Positions 6,095-14,101 of a stretch of 14,989 bases of DNA are shown one piece after another (within the stretch, counting starts at the first letter, position 1; each line of letters begins with the position of its first letter). Source of the DNA: an uncultured Parabacteroides sp. (GTDB taxonomy: Bacteria > Bacteroidota > Bacteroidia > Bacteroidales > Tannerellaceae); contig URGO01000074.1 in assembly GCA_900547435.1 (NCBI GenBank), positions 1 to 14,989 on the forward strand. Direction: 5' to 3'. A model generated the notes under the pieces. The model did no database searches. It saw nothing but the letters and a program-made list of their open reading frames with translations, and had not been told where the DNA came from. The position numbers and the translations under genes were made by a program.

Positions 6095-7029
6095 AATAGA
6101 TATGTTGTTACATTCTTTTCGATCCGCTGAGCAATGTTCTCGGTCTCCTCTTTTACGAATGTTTCACCGGTGATATGCTCATAAAGTTCGATATAACGGT
6201 TGCTGATGCTTGTAACGATTTCTGGAGTCATTTCAGGCACTTTCTGCCCTTCTTTTCCTTGGAATCCGTTATCCATCAACCACTCACGTACAAACTCTTT
6301 CGAGAGTTGTTTTTGTGGTTCGCCTTTTTCAAAGCGTTCCTCGTAGCCTTCCAAATAGAAATAGCGAGAAGAATCCGGTGTATGGATTTCATCCATCAGA
6401 TAGATTTGCCCATTATGCTTACCAAATTCATATTTTGTATCGACTAAGATAAGACCTCGTTTTTCAGCGATTTCGGTTCCTCGCTTAAACAAAGCTAACG
6501 TATATTTCTCCAGTAAAGCATATTCTTCCGGTGTAGCTAGGCCACGTGCCAAGATTTCCTCTTTTGAGATGTCCTGGTCATGCTCGCCTATCTCCGCTTT
6601 CGTAGTAGGGGTGATAATCGGTTCTGGGAAACGCTGGTTCTCACGCATTCCTTCCGGAAGTTTTACCCCGCATATTTCACGCACACCATTCTTATAAGCA
6701 CGCCAAGCGCTACCGCACAAATAACCACGTACAATCATCTCAACCGGAAAGCCCTCACAACGCACGCCTACCGTAACCATAGGATCGGGCGTAGCCAGTT
6801 TCCAGTTCGGACAAATATCTGTCGTAGCATCCAGGAACTTTGCTGCAATCTGGTTCAACATCTGTCCCTTATAAGGAATCCCCTCCGGCAATATGACATC
6901 GAAAGCCGAAATACGATCGGTCGCAACCATGACCAATACATCATCGTTTACACTATACACATCGCGTACTTTCCCATGATATACACTCTTTTGTCCGGGA
7001 AAATGAAAATCTGTTTTTACTAAAGCCAT
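6085..7029 (-). CDS. purC: Phosphoribosylaminoimidazole-succinocarboxamide synthase (SAICAR synthase)
   Basis: This 314-residue ligase joins CAIR and aspartate with ATP to give SAICAR in de novo purine synthesis. The N-terminal ATP-binding part contains GKVRDVY at 19-25 and TDRISAFD at 37-44. The first family signature is FPVEMIVRGYLCGSAW (94-109) and the second LILVDTKYEFG (193-203), with LMDEIHTPDSSRY at 211-223. At 314 residues it is the long form, as in yeast Ade1, rather than the roughly 240-residue form of many bacteria. This is common in Bacteroidetes. The ATG at 7029 leads straight into the conserved domain. It lies 36 bp after phoH. The last codons overlap an 8-bp repeat array. Confidence 0.97.
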   Translation of the reverse strand: MALVKTDFHFPGQKSVYHGKVRDVYSVNDDVLVMVATDRISAFDVILPEGIPYKGQMLNQIAAKFLDATTDICPNWKLATPDPMVTVGVRCEGFPVEMIVRGYLCGSAWRAYKNGVREICGVKLPEGMRENQRFPEPIITPTTKAEIGEHDQDISKEEILARGLATPEEYALLEKYTLALFKRGTEIAEKRGLILVDTKYEFGKHNGQIYLMDEIHTPDSSRYFYLEGYEERFEKGEPQKQLSKEFVREWLMDNGFQGKEGQKVPEMTPEIVTSISNRYIELYEHITGETFVKEETENIAQRIEKNVTTYLLSL

Positions 7030-7065
7030 ATCTTTGTTTGCTATTAAAAATTTTTAATCAATATC

Positions 7066-8016
7066 TTAATTCTTCGTTTTCGCCTTGTCGAAATGGTCGT
7101 ATGCCTCGACTATGCGCTGTACTAATTTATGGCGGACAATATCCTTTTTATTGAATTCTACCCATCCGATACCTTCTACACCTTTCAAAATATTCATCGC
7201 TTCTTTTAATCCGGAAGTAACGGAAGCGGGAAGATCAATCTGGGTCATATCGCCGGTTACAATCATTTTTGCGTTTAATCCCAAGCGGGTCAGGAACATC
7301 TTTATTTGATGGGTAGTTGTATTTTGTGCCTCATCCAGAATGATTACTGCATCATTCAATGTTCTTCCGCGCATAAACGCTAACGGAGCAATTTGAATCA
7401 CATTATTCTCCATATACTCTTTCAGCTTCAAAGCTGGAATCATATCCTGTAAAGCATCATATAGCGGTTGTAAATAAGGATCTAACTTATCTTTCATCTC
7501 ACCGGGAAGGAAGCCTAATTTTTCTCCAGCTTCGACCGCAGGACGACTCAGGATAATTTTTCTTTCCAGCTTGTTTTTCAATGCTTTTACCGCAAGAGCT
7601 ATGGCGATAAAGGTTTTTCCGGAACCGGCTGGACCGGTGGCAAACACCAAATCATTCTTCTCGAATGCTTTCACCAGCAATTGCTGATTTTCGGTCCGGG
7701 CCGTGATCGGCTTCCCATTCATACCATGGATAATCAGATTTTCCTGTTTGACCACCATTGGAGTCTTTCCTTTGATGATGTCCAAGATAACCTCTTCGCT
7801 CAGCGCGTTATACTCTTCGCAATATTTTTCTATCTCACGAATCTTTTTCAGGAACAGTTCCGATTCTTCTTCATCTCCTATCACTTTCATTACATTGCCT
7901 CGGGCAACAATACGAAGCTTGGGGAACAGCGTTTTGACCAATTGCATATTGCTATTGTTCACGCCATAGAAGATAACCGGATCGACTGTCTCAAGGATAT
8001 ATATTCGCTCAATCAT
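7066..8016 (-). CDS. PhoH-like P-loop ATPase
   Basis: This 316-residue cytoplasmic P-loop ATPase belongs to the PhoH family. The Walker A motif GPAGSGKT is at 128-135 and Walker B VIILDEAQN at 224-232. SRPAVEAGEKLGFLPG (157-172) and TGDMTQIDLP (254-263) are also characteristic. The first 100 residues form the short N-terminal domain typical of PhoH-like (YbeZ-type) proteins, which are associated with RNA metabolism and ribosome-related functions; the exact role is not settled. There is no KH domain and no PIN domain fusion. It is the first gene of the phoH-purC-ubiE-aroE run. The stretch upstream (8017-8117) holds a promoter-like TAAATTTG. Confidence 0.93.
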   Translation of the reverse strand: MIERIYILETVDPVIFYGVNNSNMQLVKTLFPKLRIVARGNVMKVIGDEEESELFLKKIREIEKYCEEYNALSEEVILDIIKGKTPMVVKQENLIIHGMNGKPITARTENQQLLVKAFEKNDLVFATGPAGSGKTFIAIALAVKALKNKLERKIILSRPAVEAGEKLGFLPGEMKDKLDPYLQPLYDALQDMIPALKLKEYMENNVIQIAPLAFMRGRTLNDAVIILDEAQNTTTHQIKMFLTRLGLNAKMIVTGDMTQIDLPASVTSGLKEAMNILKGVEGIGWVEFNKKDIVRHKLVQRIVEAYDHFDKAKTKN

Positions 8017-8050
8017 TCAACTTCTTTTTTATCTCTTTTTGTTCGTTTTG

Positions 8051-8058
8051 CAAATTTA
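8051..8058 (-). promoter_or_regulatory. Possible -7 box for the phoH-purC-ubiE-aroE run
   Basis: The minus strand reads TAAATTTG, followed by C, matching the Bacteroidetes -7 consensus TAnnTTTG. It lies about 35 bases before the phoH ATG. The -33 region is only T-rich (TTTTATTTA) with no clean TTTG, so support is moderate. Confidence 0.45.
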
Positions 8059-8117
8059 GTAATAAAAAAAGAATGATAAATAAAAGCTCCCCTAAAATAT
8101 ATAGCGGACTCACGAAC

Positions 8118-9440
8118 TTAGTGCTTGTTTAAATTTTCCTCGAAGAGCTTCAAGCGTTCATCCAATAGCGTATATTGGTTGTCCTTGATAAACGAGGTGC
8201 AAGCACGAAGTCCCTCTTGTTTGCTTCCGGTCGTACTAAGCGAAATTGCGCTGACTCCATAGTACATCAACTCTTTCATCAGTTCGCCTCCGGTCATCCC
8301 CGGATAAGTGATAGTGAAATAGAATCCGTCTGCTATCGGTTTATCCAAATCGTGATCATACACAATCCGGAAGCCATGATTGGTAAATATTTTCTTCAGT
8401 TTCTCTGCTCTTCGCCCATATTCGCGAATTTCCGAGACGAAGTCGAACGTTCCATCAGCAGCAGCCTTAAACATAGCAGCCAAAGCGTATTGCGCTGAAT
8501 GGCTTGTCCCAGATGAGAGCGCATACAGGACACGATGAACATAAACTGTTCCGAATGTTCCTCCACCATAACGTTTGGTCAATCCCGGATAAGCCCGATG
8601 ATAAAGCTTATCGGAAATTACCGTGACCCCGATACGTTGTCCTGCATAACTAAAGGCTTTCGATCCGGAAATTTGCATAATATAATTATCGGTATAGCGT
8701 GCAATTGTAGGTTGGAATGGTGGCTCGAATGGTTTGCTTAAATCTTTCCGAAAATCCATGGCAAAATAAGCCAAATCCTCAATAACTATTACATCATACT
8801 TGTTGGCCACTTCCGCTACAATCTGTAGTTCTTCTTCACTTAGACAGAACCAGGCCGGGTTATTCGGATTCGAATAAATCAACGCTGCAATATTGCCTTT
8901 GCTTAAGAACTCTTCCAAGATTCCACGCAATTTCTCACCCCGGTATTCATAGACATCAAATGAAGCGTAACGATATCCCATAACCGTTATTTGTTGTTTT
9001 TGCACCGGGAATCCAGGGTCTATAAAAAGAATTGTATCTTTTCCCTCTGTACATTGGCAACTTACCATAAATGATGCGAAAGTACCTTGCATTGAACCGG
9101 TAACCGGCACGCATCCTTCTGGAGAAACATCTACATCGATAAATGCCTTGACAAAACGTGATGCTTGTTTCTTTAATTCCGGTAGTCCGTTGATATTCGG
9201 ATAAATGGAAGCAACTCCCTGTTCCAATGCGGCAATTTCCGCCTTTACACCCACTTCGGCAGGCTTCAATCCGGGAACACCCATTTCCATATGGATAAAT
9301 TCAGTGCCCGTACGTTGTTCCAATTCTGTAGCTATTGCTACAACCTCACGAATTGTGGCTTTGCCAAAGTCGGGCAAATGATAACTTTCTATTACTTCTT
9401 GTGCTGTCTTATAATCGACAGGTGTATTTTTTTGTTCCAT
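8118..9440 (-). CDS. PLP-dependent class I/II aminotransferase, specificity unknown
   Basis: This 440-residue fold-type I aminotransferase uses pyridoxal phosphate. The cofactor lysine is K261 in SGSKAFSYAGQRIG (258-271). SNPNNPAW (190-197) and IEDLAYF (220-226, with D222 and Y225) complete the PLP pocket. The phosphate-side loop is GSMQGT near 115-120. The length is somewhat above the usual 390-400 for aspartate-type enzymes. The visible motifs do not settle the amino donor; an aspartate or aromatic aminotransferase is possible. It begins 36 bp after the stop of the S9 peptidase on the same strand, so the two may be co-transcribed, which would fit peptide and amino acid use. I see no clear terminator in the 101 bp after it. 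Confidence 0.92.
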   Translation of the reverse strand: MEQKNTPVDYKTAQEVIESYHLPDFGKATIREVVAIATELEQRTGTEFIHMEMGVPGLKPAEVGVKAEIAALEQGVASIYPNINGLPELKKQASRFVKAFIDVDVSPEGCVPVTGSMQGTFASFMVSCQCTEGKDTILFIDPGFPVQKQQITVMGYRYASFDVYEYRGEKLRGILEEFLSKGNIAALIYSNPNNPAWFCLSEEELQIVAEVANKYDVIVIEDLAYFAMDFRKDLSKPFEPPFQPTIARYTDNYIMQISGSKAFSYAGQRIGVTVISDKLYHRAYPGLTKRYGGGTFGTVYVHRVLYALSSGTSHSAQYALAAMFKAAADGTFDFVSEIREYGRRAEKLKKIFTNHGFRIVYDHDLDKPIADGFYFTITYPGMTGGELMKELMYYGVSAISLSTTGSKQEGLRACTSFIKDNQYTLLDERLKLFEENLNKH

Positions 9441-9476
9441 AATATGTATCTCGTTTTTTATTTTTTTGTCATCCTT

Positions 9477-11594
9477 TTATTTCTTCAACCATTTATCCAA
9501 CCATTCGAAGAAGGTGCGTTGCCAAAGCACCCCATTTTGAGGCTGCAATACCCAGTGGTTTTCGTCCGGATAAATTAGTAATTCAGCCGGAATACCTCTT
9601 AATATAGCTGCATTGAAAGCTGCCATACCTTGATTAGCGAGAATCCGATAATCCTTTTCTCCATGGATACAGAGAATTGGCGTATCCCATTTATCGACAA
9701 AACGATGAGGTGAATTAGCAAAGGTGCGTTGAGCCGTCTTGTTTTGCTTGTCCCAATAAGCGCCACCCATATCCCAGTTGGCAAACCACATTTCTTCTGT
9801 TTCCAAATATTGCATTTCCATATTAAAGATACCATCGTGGGCTATGAAAGCCTTGAAGCGTCCGTTATGATGACCAGCAAGCCAATAAACCGAGAATCCC
9901 CCGAAGCTGGCTCCTACACATCCCAATCGGTCTTTGTCTACAAATGGCTCTTTGGAAAATTCATCTATAGCCGTGAAATAATCTTTCATACATTGTCCGC
10001 CATAATCTCCGCTGATCTCCTCATTCCATTCCTTACCGAATCCGGGTAAACCGCGACGATTTGGCGCCACGATAATATAATCGTGTGCTGCCATAATCTG
10101 GAAATTCCACCGGTAAGACCAAAATTGGCTAACAGGACTTTGCGGTCCGCCTTCACAATATAATAAGGTAGGATATTTTTTGTTTGGGTCAAAATGAGGT
10201 GGATAGATAATCCAAGTCAGCATCTGTTTACCATCGGTTGTTTTCATCCAGCGACCTTCTACCTTGCCCATTTCCATCTGGTCATACAAATATTTGTTCT
10301 CGTAGGTAAGTTGTGTAGCTTCACCTGTGGACGGAGATACCGTAAAGATTTCATCAGCTGCACTCATCGAATGGCGCATGGCTATTAGCTTATCACCTAA
10401 CAGGCCAATTCCTGCATAGTCATTCATACCCGATGTGATTGCCCGGAAAGTACATGTTTGAACATCAGCTGCATAAATCTGAATTTCGCCGTGCCAAACC
10501 CCGGTAAAATAAATGCTATTCGAGTCGGCGCTCCAGCAAAATTCGTTCACACTCGAATCAAAATCTTTGCTGACAAATTTTTTCTCTCCGCTTTCCAGAT
10601 TCATTACGATAAGGCGGTTTTGGTCTGATTCATACCCATCTCGTTCCATACTCAACCAAGCGATACTCTTTCCATCCGGAGAATATTGTGGGTTCGTGTC
10701 ATATCCCATCATCCCTTCGCTGATATTTACCGTCTGTTTGGTGTTCAGGTCATAGACATAAATGTCAGAGTTTGTTGAGAGCGCATAATCCTTGCCTACT
10801 TTTTTTCGGCTTGTATAAGCTACTTTATCTGAAGTTGTATTCCAAGCCAATTGCTCAATACCTCCGAAAGGCTTCATGGGCGATTCATAAGGTTCTCCCT
10901 CCATAATATCAATTGGATTAGCAACTTTGTCTCCATCAAAATCCGCCACGAAAGGATGGGGAGCAGTTGTTACCCATTCATCCCAATGTTTATACATTAG
11001 GTCTGTTACGATAATACCCGTGGTTTTGTCCAAATCCGGATACTTATCTTTTGTACTCGGTACCGTTTTTACTTGTGCGATAAAAAGCACTTTTTTTTCG
11101 TCTGGCGAGAAAGAGAATCCTTCGATATTCCCATCATAATTAGAAAGTTGCCGGCGTTCGGTTCCATCTGGATTCATTTCCCAAAGCTGGCTTGTTCCGT
11201 TTTCAGAAGAAAGAAACGCAATCTTGGCACCATTTTTAATCCATTTGGCTTCGTTTTCAGAAAATGGAGTTTGGGTAATCTGCCGGTTATCTGAACCATC
11301 AGCGTTCATCACGAAGATTTCCCGATTACTTTTATTCTCAGGTACACTGTAATAACCTACCGAATATACAATCTTGTTTCCATCCGGAGAAACATTTATT
11401 CCGGCAATACGTCCCATTGCCCAGAGGGCTTCTGGCGTCATCCTGCCTTCCGGTATCTTCATATCCGAACGGCCAATTATTGGAGTCGGAACAGGTGTTT
11501 CAACATTCGATTCCTTTACTTCTGATTGCGAACAAGCGCCCAGTAATACGGATGTCGCCATAATCATTGTGCTTAATGTTTTGTTCATTGTCAT
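9477..11594 (-). CDS. dpp5: S9 family dipeptidyl peptidase, DPP5-like lipoprotein
   Basis: This 705-residue serine peptidase has the prolyl oligopeptidase architecture. The signal peptide ends in a lipobox (LLGAC, lipidated Cys-21). Residues about 60-440 form a beta-propeller with PD40-type units such as SPDGNKIVY (69-77), SPDEKKVLF (163-171) and SPDGKSIAW (305-313). The alpha/beta-hydrolase domain carries the nucleophile S563 in GASFGGFS (561-568), Asp-648 in GEKDYR and His-680 in DENHW. It closely resembles Porphyromonas DPP5, which releases dipeptides from peptide N-termini in the periplasm of asaccharolytic species; the exact specificity is inferred. Two in-frame ATGs (11594 and 11588) are possible starts; I kept the longer. 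It shares a divergent promoter region with the SPOR gene and precedes an aminotransferase. Confidence 0.92.
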   Translation of the reverse strand: MTMNKTLSTMIMATSVLLGACSQSEVKESNVETPVPTPIIGRSDMKIPEGRMTPEALWAMGRIAGINVSPDGNKIVYSVGYYSVPENKSNREIFVMNADGSDNRQITQTPFSENEAKWIKNGAKIAFLSSENGTSQLWEMNPDGTERRQLSNYDGNIEGFSFSPDEKKVLFIAQVKTVPSTKDKYPDLDKTTGIIVTDLMYKHWDEWVTTAPHPFVADFDGDKVANPIDIMEGEPYESPMKPFGGIEQLAWNTTSDKVAYTSRKKVGKDYALSTNSDIYVYDLNTKQTVNISEGMMGYDTNPQYSPDGKSIAWLSMERDGYESDQNRLIVMNLESGEKKFVSKDFDSSVNEFCWSADSNSIYFTGVWHGEIQIYAADVQTCTFRAITSGMNDYAGIGLLGDKLIAMRHSMSAADEIFTVSPSTGEATQLTYENKYLYDQMEMGKVEGRWMKTTDGKQMLTWIIYPPHFDPNKKYPTLLYCEGGPQSPVSQFWSYRWNFQIMAAHDYIIVAPNRRGLPGFGKEWNEEISGDYGGQCMKDYFTAIDEFSKEPFVDKDRLGCVGASFGGFSVYWLAGHHNGRFKAFIAHDGIFNMEMQYLETEEMWFANWDMGGAYWDKQNKTAQRTFANSPHRFVDKWDTPILCIHGEKDYRILANQGMAAFNAAILRGIPAELLIYPDENHWVLQPQNGVLWQRTFFEWLDKWLKK

Positions 11595-11615
11595 TACAAT
11601 ATATTTATATTTAGG

Positions 11616-11625
11616 TGCGAAAGTA
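11616..11625 (-). promoter_or_regulatory. Possible -7 box of the S9 peptidase promoter
   Basis: The minus strand reads TACTTTCGCA. It fits TAnnTTTG at seven of eight positions (TTCG in place of TTTG). It lies about 22 bases before the peptidase ATG. It faces away from the SPOR promoter box 13 bp away, and no clean TTTG is visible at -33. Confidence 0.4.
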
Positions 11626-11638
11626 CTAAATTAATTTA

Positions 11639-11646
11639 TATCTTTG
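11639..11646 (+). promoter_or_regulatory. -7 box of the SPOR lipoprotein promoter
   Basis: TATCTTTG followed by CA is a full match to the Bacteroidetes -7 consensus TAnnTTTG. It would give a leader of about 40 bases before the ATG at 11692. No TTTG is found at the -33 position, which instead overlaps the opposing promoter box. The leader ends in AAATAGAAAGGAATC, including a short AAAGGA stretch that could act as a weak ribosome-binding site. Confidence 0.6.
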
Positions 11647-11691
11647 CACATCTTTAGGAAGAAGAACATATAATTTAAATAGAAAGGAATC

Positions 11692-12192
11692 ATGAACAAA
11701 ATTTGGTTATTAGCCGCAACTGCTTGCTTTTTATTAGCATTTGGTTCTTGTAAGCCCAAACAGAGTGCTTACAAAGCAGCTTACGAACAAGCAAAAGAGA
11801 AGGAGACTACAGCTCCCGTAACAACCGACGAAGAAATTGTCGAAGAAACGTATGAAGAGGAAGAAATTGCTCCGGTTTCTAAACCGAGAACGACAAGCAC
11901 TACTACCCGTTCTGAACGTATCACAGCTGCGGAAGGTGAAGACGCAAGTCGCTTGAAACGCTATAGCGTGGTTATTGGTAGCTTCAAGAATAAGACAAAT
12001 GCTTACTCTTTAAAAGAGCGTATGCAAAATGAGGGGTATCATGCCGTTTTAGGAGAAAATGAGCAAGGCATGTTGCGCGTAATCGTATCCAGCTTCGATG
12101 ACAAGGCGGATGCTGCTGCTAGTCGTGATGCTATCAAAGCTAAATATGCTCCCAACTTCCAAGACGCTTGGTTATTGGAAAAAGCTTATTAA
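11692..12192 (+). CDS. SPOR-domain lipoprotein
   Basis: This 166-residue protein has a lipoprotein signal peptide ending in the lipobox FGSC (Cys-20). A short charged helix follows (YKAAYEQAKEKE, 27-38), then a low-complexity linker that is very acidic at 46-58 and rich in Thr/Ser at 66-73. The C-terminal SPOR domain runs from about residue 88 (LKRYSVVIGSFKNKTNA) to the end. SPOR domains bind peptidoglycan stripped of stem peptides, mainly at division sites, so this protein probably sits in the periplasm tethered to the membrane. It is the only plus-strand gene here. It diverges from the S9 peptidase and converges on the DUF3810 gene across a shared hairpin terminator. No division gene is adjacent, so a septal role rests on the domain alone. 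Confidence 0.9.
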   Translation: MNKIWLLAATACFLLAFGSCKPKQSAYKAAYEQAKEKETTAPVTTDEEIVEETYEEEEIAPVSKPRTTSTTTRSERITAAEGEDASRLKRYSVVIGSFKNKTNAYSLKERMQNEGYHAVLGENEQGMLRVIVSSFDDKADAAASRDAIKAKYAPNFQDAWLLEKAY

Positions 12193-12227
12193 GTTGAAAA
12201 TTGAAAACTGAAAGTTGAAAATTGAAA
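12193..12227. repeat. Five tandem heptamers, GTTGAAA type
   Basis: The units start at 12193, 12200, 12207, 12214 and 12221 with a period of exactly 7 bp. They begin directly after the SPOR stop codon. The first is GTTGAAA and the second ATTGAAA; the others differ at one or two positions. The last two units form the left arm of the terminator hairpin. Confidence 0.75.
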
Positions 12228-12257
12228 GTTACAATGCTTTCAACTTTCAACTTTTTT
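12212..12257. terminator. Bidirectional terminator between the SPOR and DUF3810 genes
   Basis: The left arm 12212-12228 pairs with the right arm 12237-12253 (CTTTCAACTTTCAACTT), 17 bp with one mismatch, around an 8-base loop. A T-run at 12252-12257 follows on the plus strand. The DUF3810 stop (12256-12258) sits at the end of that run. Both converging transcripts can use it. Confidence 0.85.
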
Positions 12258-13284
12258 ATTTTCTTGCTGTCTCTTCCGCCATAATTAACGCAATCACCTC
12301 CGAATAGTTGGCGGTTCCGGATGAAATTCGATTCCCTTTCAGATACATATTATAAAGAACATCCTGCCATTCGCCTATCGTTGGATTATAAAAAGCTTGC
12401 CAATGGGCAATTTCTTCTTGATATAATTGCTTGATTTCCGGGCGTAAACTATCTACCCACATCTGATAATCTTCTATTGATAAGAATCGGTGTGCGTTTG
12501 ACAGGACATAAGGAAACAAAGAAAAATAGCCGGAAAAACGAATCTCTTGTACTGATGAACGGATGCAGACTTGATAACTATAAAAATTAGCTTCCGCTTC
12601 ATTGGCTATTCCTAAAACATGTGCCAACTCGTGTGCATAAGTTGCCGGGTATTGTACCGGAAGTAAATCTTTATTCAGATTGTATTCGATGAAAAACGGA
12701 CCGATATATCCCGAAACGCCAACTGCACTCATCAACGGGGAAAACAACATTTGCTTGGCTTGCTGGAAATCATGCGGAGGAACTAATTTATACTTCGCGG
12801 CCAGATCTCTATAAACAGCCTTGACTTCTTTATCGACTAACTTTGTCGGTAATGCGATCGGTAGGCAATAGGTTCCGTTCAACGAATCGGTGTATTTGAC
12901 AAGAAACTTCTTGAAATGTTCTTCCGAATAGGATGGGTGAAGCAAATGAGTCCGGGTGTAAAAATCATCTCTGTAATAATTCAATCCCCACGCCAAATAG
13001 AATCCAATATAAATCCATACCAGATACTCAATTTCTTGACGAAGCATCCGCCGGATTCCTTTTCGATGAATAAACGTAATCAAAGCATAAAGCAATAATC
13101 CGATGATGCTTCCGTAAATGAACAAATCGCCTAAAGAGAATGGAAAAAGCGAAGAGAAATAGGATAATCCGCCAGATAGGATAGGATAAACCGTTTGTGC
13201 GTACCATTCTCCTCCTTGCGGGATAAGCATGAGACACCAAACGGCCAGTAATAATGCTATCTGTATAACGTAACGGATACGCAT
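12256..13284 (-). CDS. DUF3810 membrane protein with an HExxH motif
   Basis: This 342-residue protein matches the DUF3810 family from memory. The N-terminal third holds about three transmembrane segments (roughly residues 5-22, 51-72 and 87-101). A soluble domain follows with YAHELAHVLG at 216-225 and NEAEANFYSY at 228-237. HELAH (218-222) plus the following glutamates (E229 or E231) is a zinc-metallopeptidase-like signature conserved in the family. A membrane-bound zinc peptidase is therefore likely, but no substrate is known. The ATG at 13284 is 19 bp after tsaB on the same strand, so the two are probably co-transcribed. The stop lies inside the terminator T-run. I do not know the biological role. 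Confidence 0.87.
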   Translation of the reverse strand: MRIRYVIQIALLLAVWCLMLIPQGGEWYAQTVYPILSGGLSYFSSLFPFSLGDLFIYGSIIGLLLYALITFIHRKGIRRMLRQEIEYLVWIYIGFYLAWGLNYYRDDFYTRTHLLHPSYSEEHFKKFLVKYTDSLNGTYCLPIALPTKLVDKEVKAVYRDLAAKYKLVPPHDFQQAKQMLFSPLMSAVGVSGYIGPFFIEYNLNKDLLPVQYPATYAHELAHVLGIANEAEANFYSYQVCIRSSVQEIRFSGYFSLFPYVLSNAHRFLSIEDYQMWVDSLRPEIKQLYQEEIAHWQAFYNPTIGEWQDVLYNMYLKGNRISSGTANYSEVIALIMAEETARK

Positions 13285-13303
13285 CTGAATCCTTTATCAA
13301 TGA

Positions 13304-14005
13304 CTAATTATGTCTACCTAATACCTTATTCTTGGCTATTGTAGCCTGAAACTCTTTCAGATAGAAGGGTTCGAAGTAAGCCACGTCTTCAAATTTTTTC
13401 TCCGTAAATGCTTTCTCGGACAATGCAACCATATTGATTGCTAATGGGTCAATATCCTCTATGAATAAAGCGTTGGGCGAGGTAATTACTTGGCTACACT
13501 TGGCTGCACCATTTCCGAAGAAGCACACCTTTCCTTGATTAAGCCATGTCGCATAAGTCTCTTCAGTGACAATGTCCGCACCTGCCTTACGTACCGGATT
13601 CAGTTCGGCATCGTAAATAGCCGCATAAACTTCCATCCGACGGGCGTCCAACATGGCGCAATAAAGCGAATCCTTTACCGGGTGCTTCCGAATAACCGTT
13701 GATGTCAATAGATCCAAAGTGTGAATGCTTATCAAAGGAATACCTAAACCAAAACATAAGCCTTTGGCAACAGATACACCGATACGAAGTCCTGTATATG
13801 AACCCGGACCGGAACTTACCGCAACGGCATCCAGATTCAGACCTTTATCTTTCATTATTTTCAAAGCCTCTTCCACATAAACGCCTAATAAAGCCGCATG
13901 TGCCTGCCCCTCATAAGAGACTTTCTCAAATAGCACCACGCTATCAGACGACAATGCAACAGAGCAAACATTTGTGGATGTTTCAATATTTAATATACAT
14001 GCCAT
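13304..14005 (-). CDS. tsaB: tRNA threonylcarbamoyladenosine biosynthesis protein TsaB
   Basis: This 233-residue protein is TsaB, the ASKHA-fold partner that supports TsaD and TsaE in forming t6A at position 37 of ANN-decoding tRNAs. The N-terminus MACILNIETSTNVCSVAL is the family's phosphate-1-like strand. SSGPGSYTGLRIG (64-76) is the hallmark loop and MLDARRMEVYAA (118-129) the second conserved block. The length is normal. The ATG at 14005 follows an A-rich CTCAAAAA leader. It lies 97 bp after the P-type ATPase frame, across a long inverted repeat, and 19 bp before the DUF3810 gene. tsaD and tsaE are not in the window. Confidence 0.96.
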   Translation of the reverse strand: MACILNIETSTNVCSVALSSDSVVLFEKVSYEGQAHAALLGVYVEEALKIMKDKGLNLDAVAVSSGPGSYTGLRIGVSVAKGLCFGLGIPLISIHTLDLLTSTVIRKHPVKDSLYCAMLDARRMEVYAAIYDAELNPVRKAGADIVTEETYATWLNQGKVCFFGNGAAKCSQVITSPNALFIEDIDPLAINMVALSEKAFTEKKFEDVAYFEPFYLKEFQATIAKNKVLGRHN

Positions 14006-14006
14006 A

Positions 14007-14030
14007 TTTTTGAGTTTTTGAGTTTTTTAA
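14007..14030 (-). repeat. CTCAAAAA-type leader repeat upstream of tsaB
   Basis: On the plus strand this reads TTTTTGAG twice in tandem and then TTTTTTAA. On the coding strand it is an A-rich leader ending AAAATATG at the tsaB start. Its far end is shared with the arm of the inverted repeat at 14021-14094. Confidence 0.55.
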
Positions 14031-14094
14031 GGGGGTATATCAAAATGCGAAATGATATTCAGATGTCAATTTTGATACACCCACTTAAAAAACT
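14021..14094. repeat. 26-bp inverted repeat between the P-type ATPase and tsaB
   Basis: The left arm 14021-14046 and right arm 14069-14094 match at 24 of 26 positions when one is reversed and complemented. They are separated by a 22-base loop. The arms have AGTTTTTTAAG outside, a G/C-rich centre (GGGGGTA) and TATCAAAAT inside. In minus-strand RNA, the sense of both neighbouring genes, one of the two differences becomes a G-U pair. Neither side has a T-run after the stem, so it is not a standard terminator. Confidence 0.75.
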
Positions 14095-14101
14095 TACTAA
14101 A

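Noticed and set aside
8017..8117. Terminator or small gene between the aminotransferase and phoH
   Set aside because: No convincing stem-loop with a T-run and no reading frame of note. Only a promoter-like box is visible.
9598..10390. Short frames on both strands within the S9 peptidase region
   Set aside because: They overlap a continuous 705-codon gene with an intact catalytic triad and have no independent support.
12193..12257. Heptamer array considered as a CRISPR remnant
   Set aside because: The units are 7 bp with no spacers, so it is a tandem repeat and terminator.
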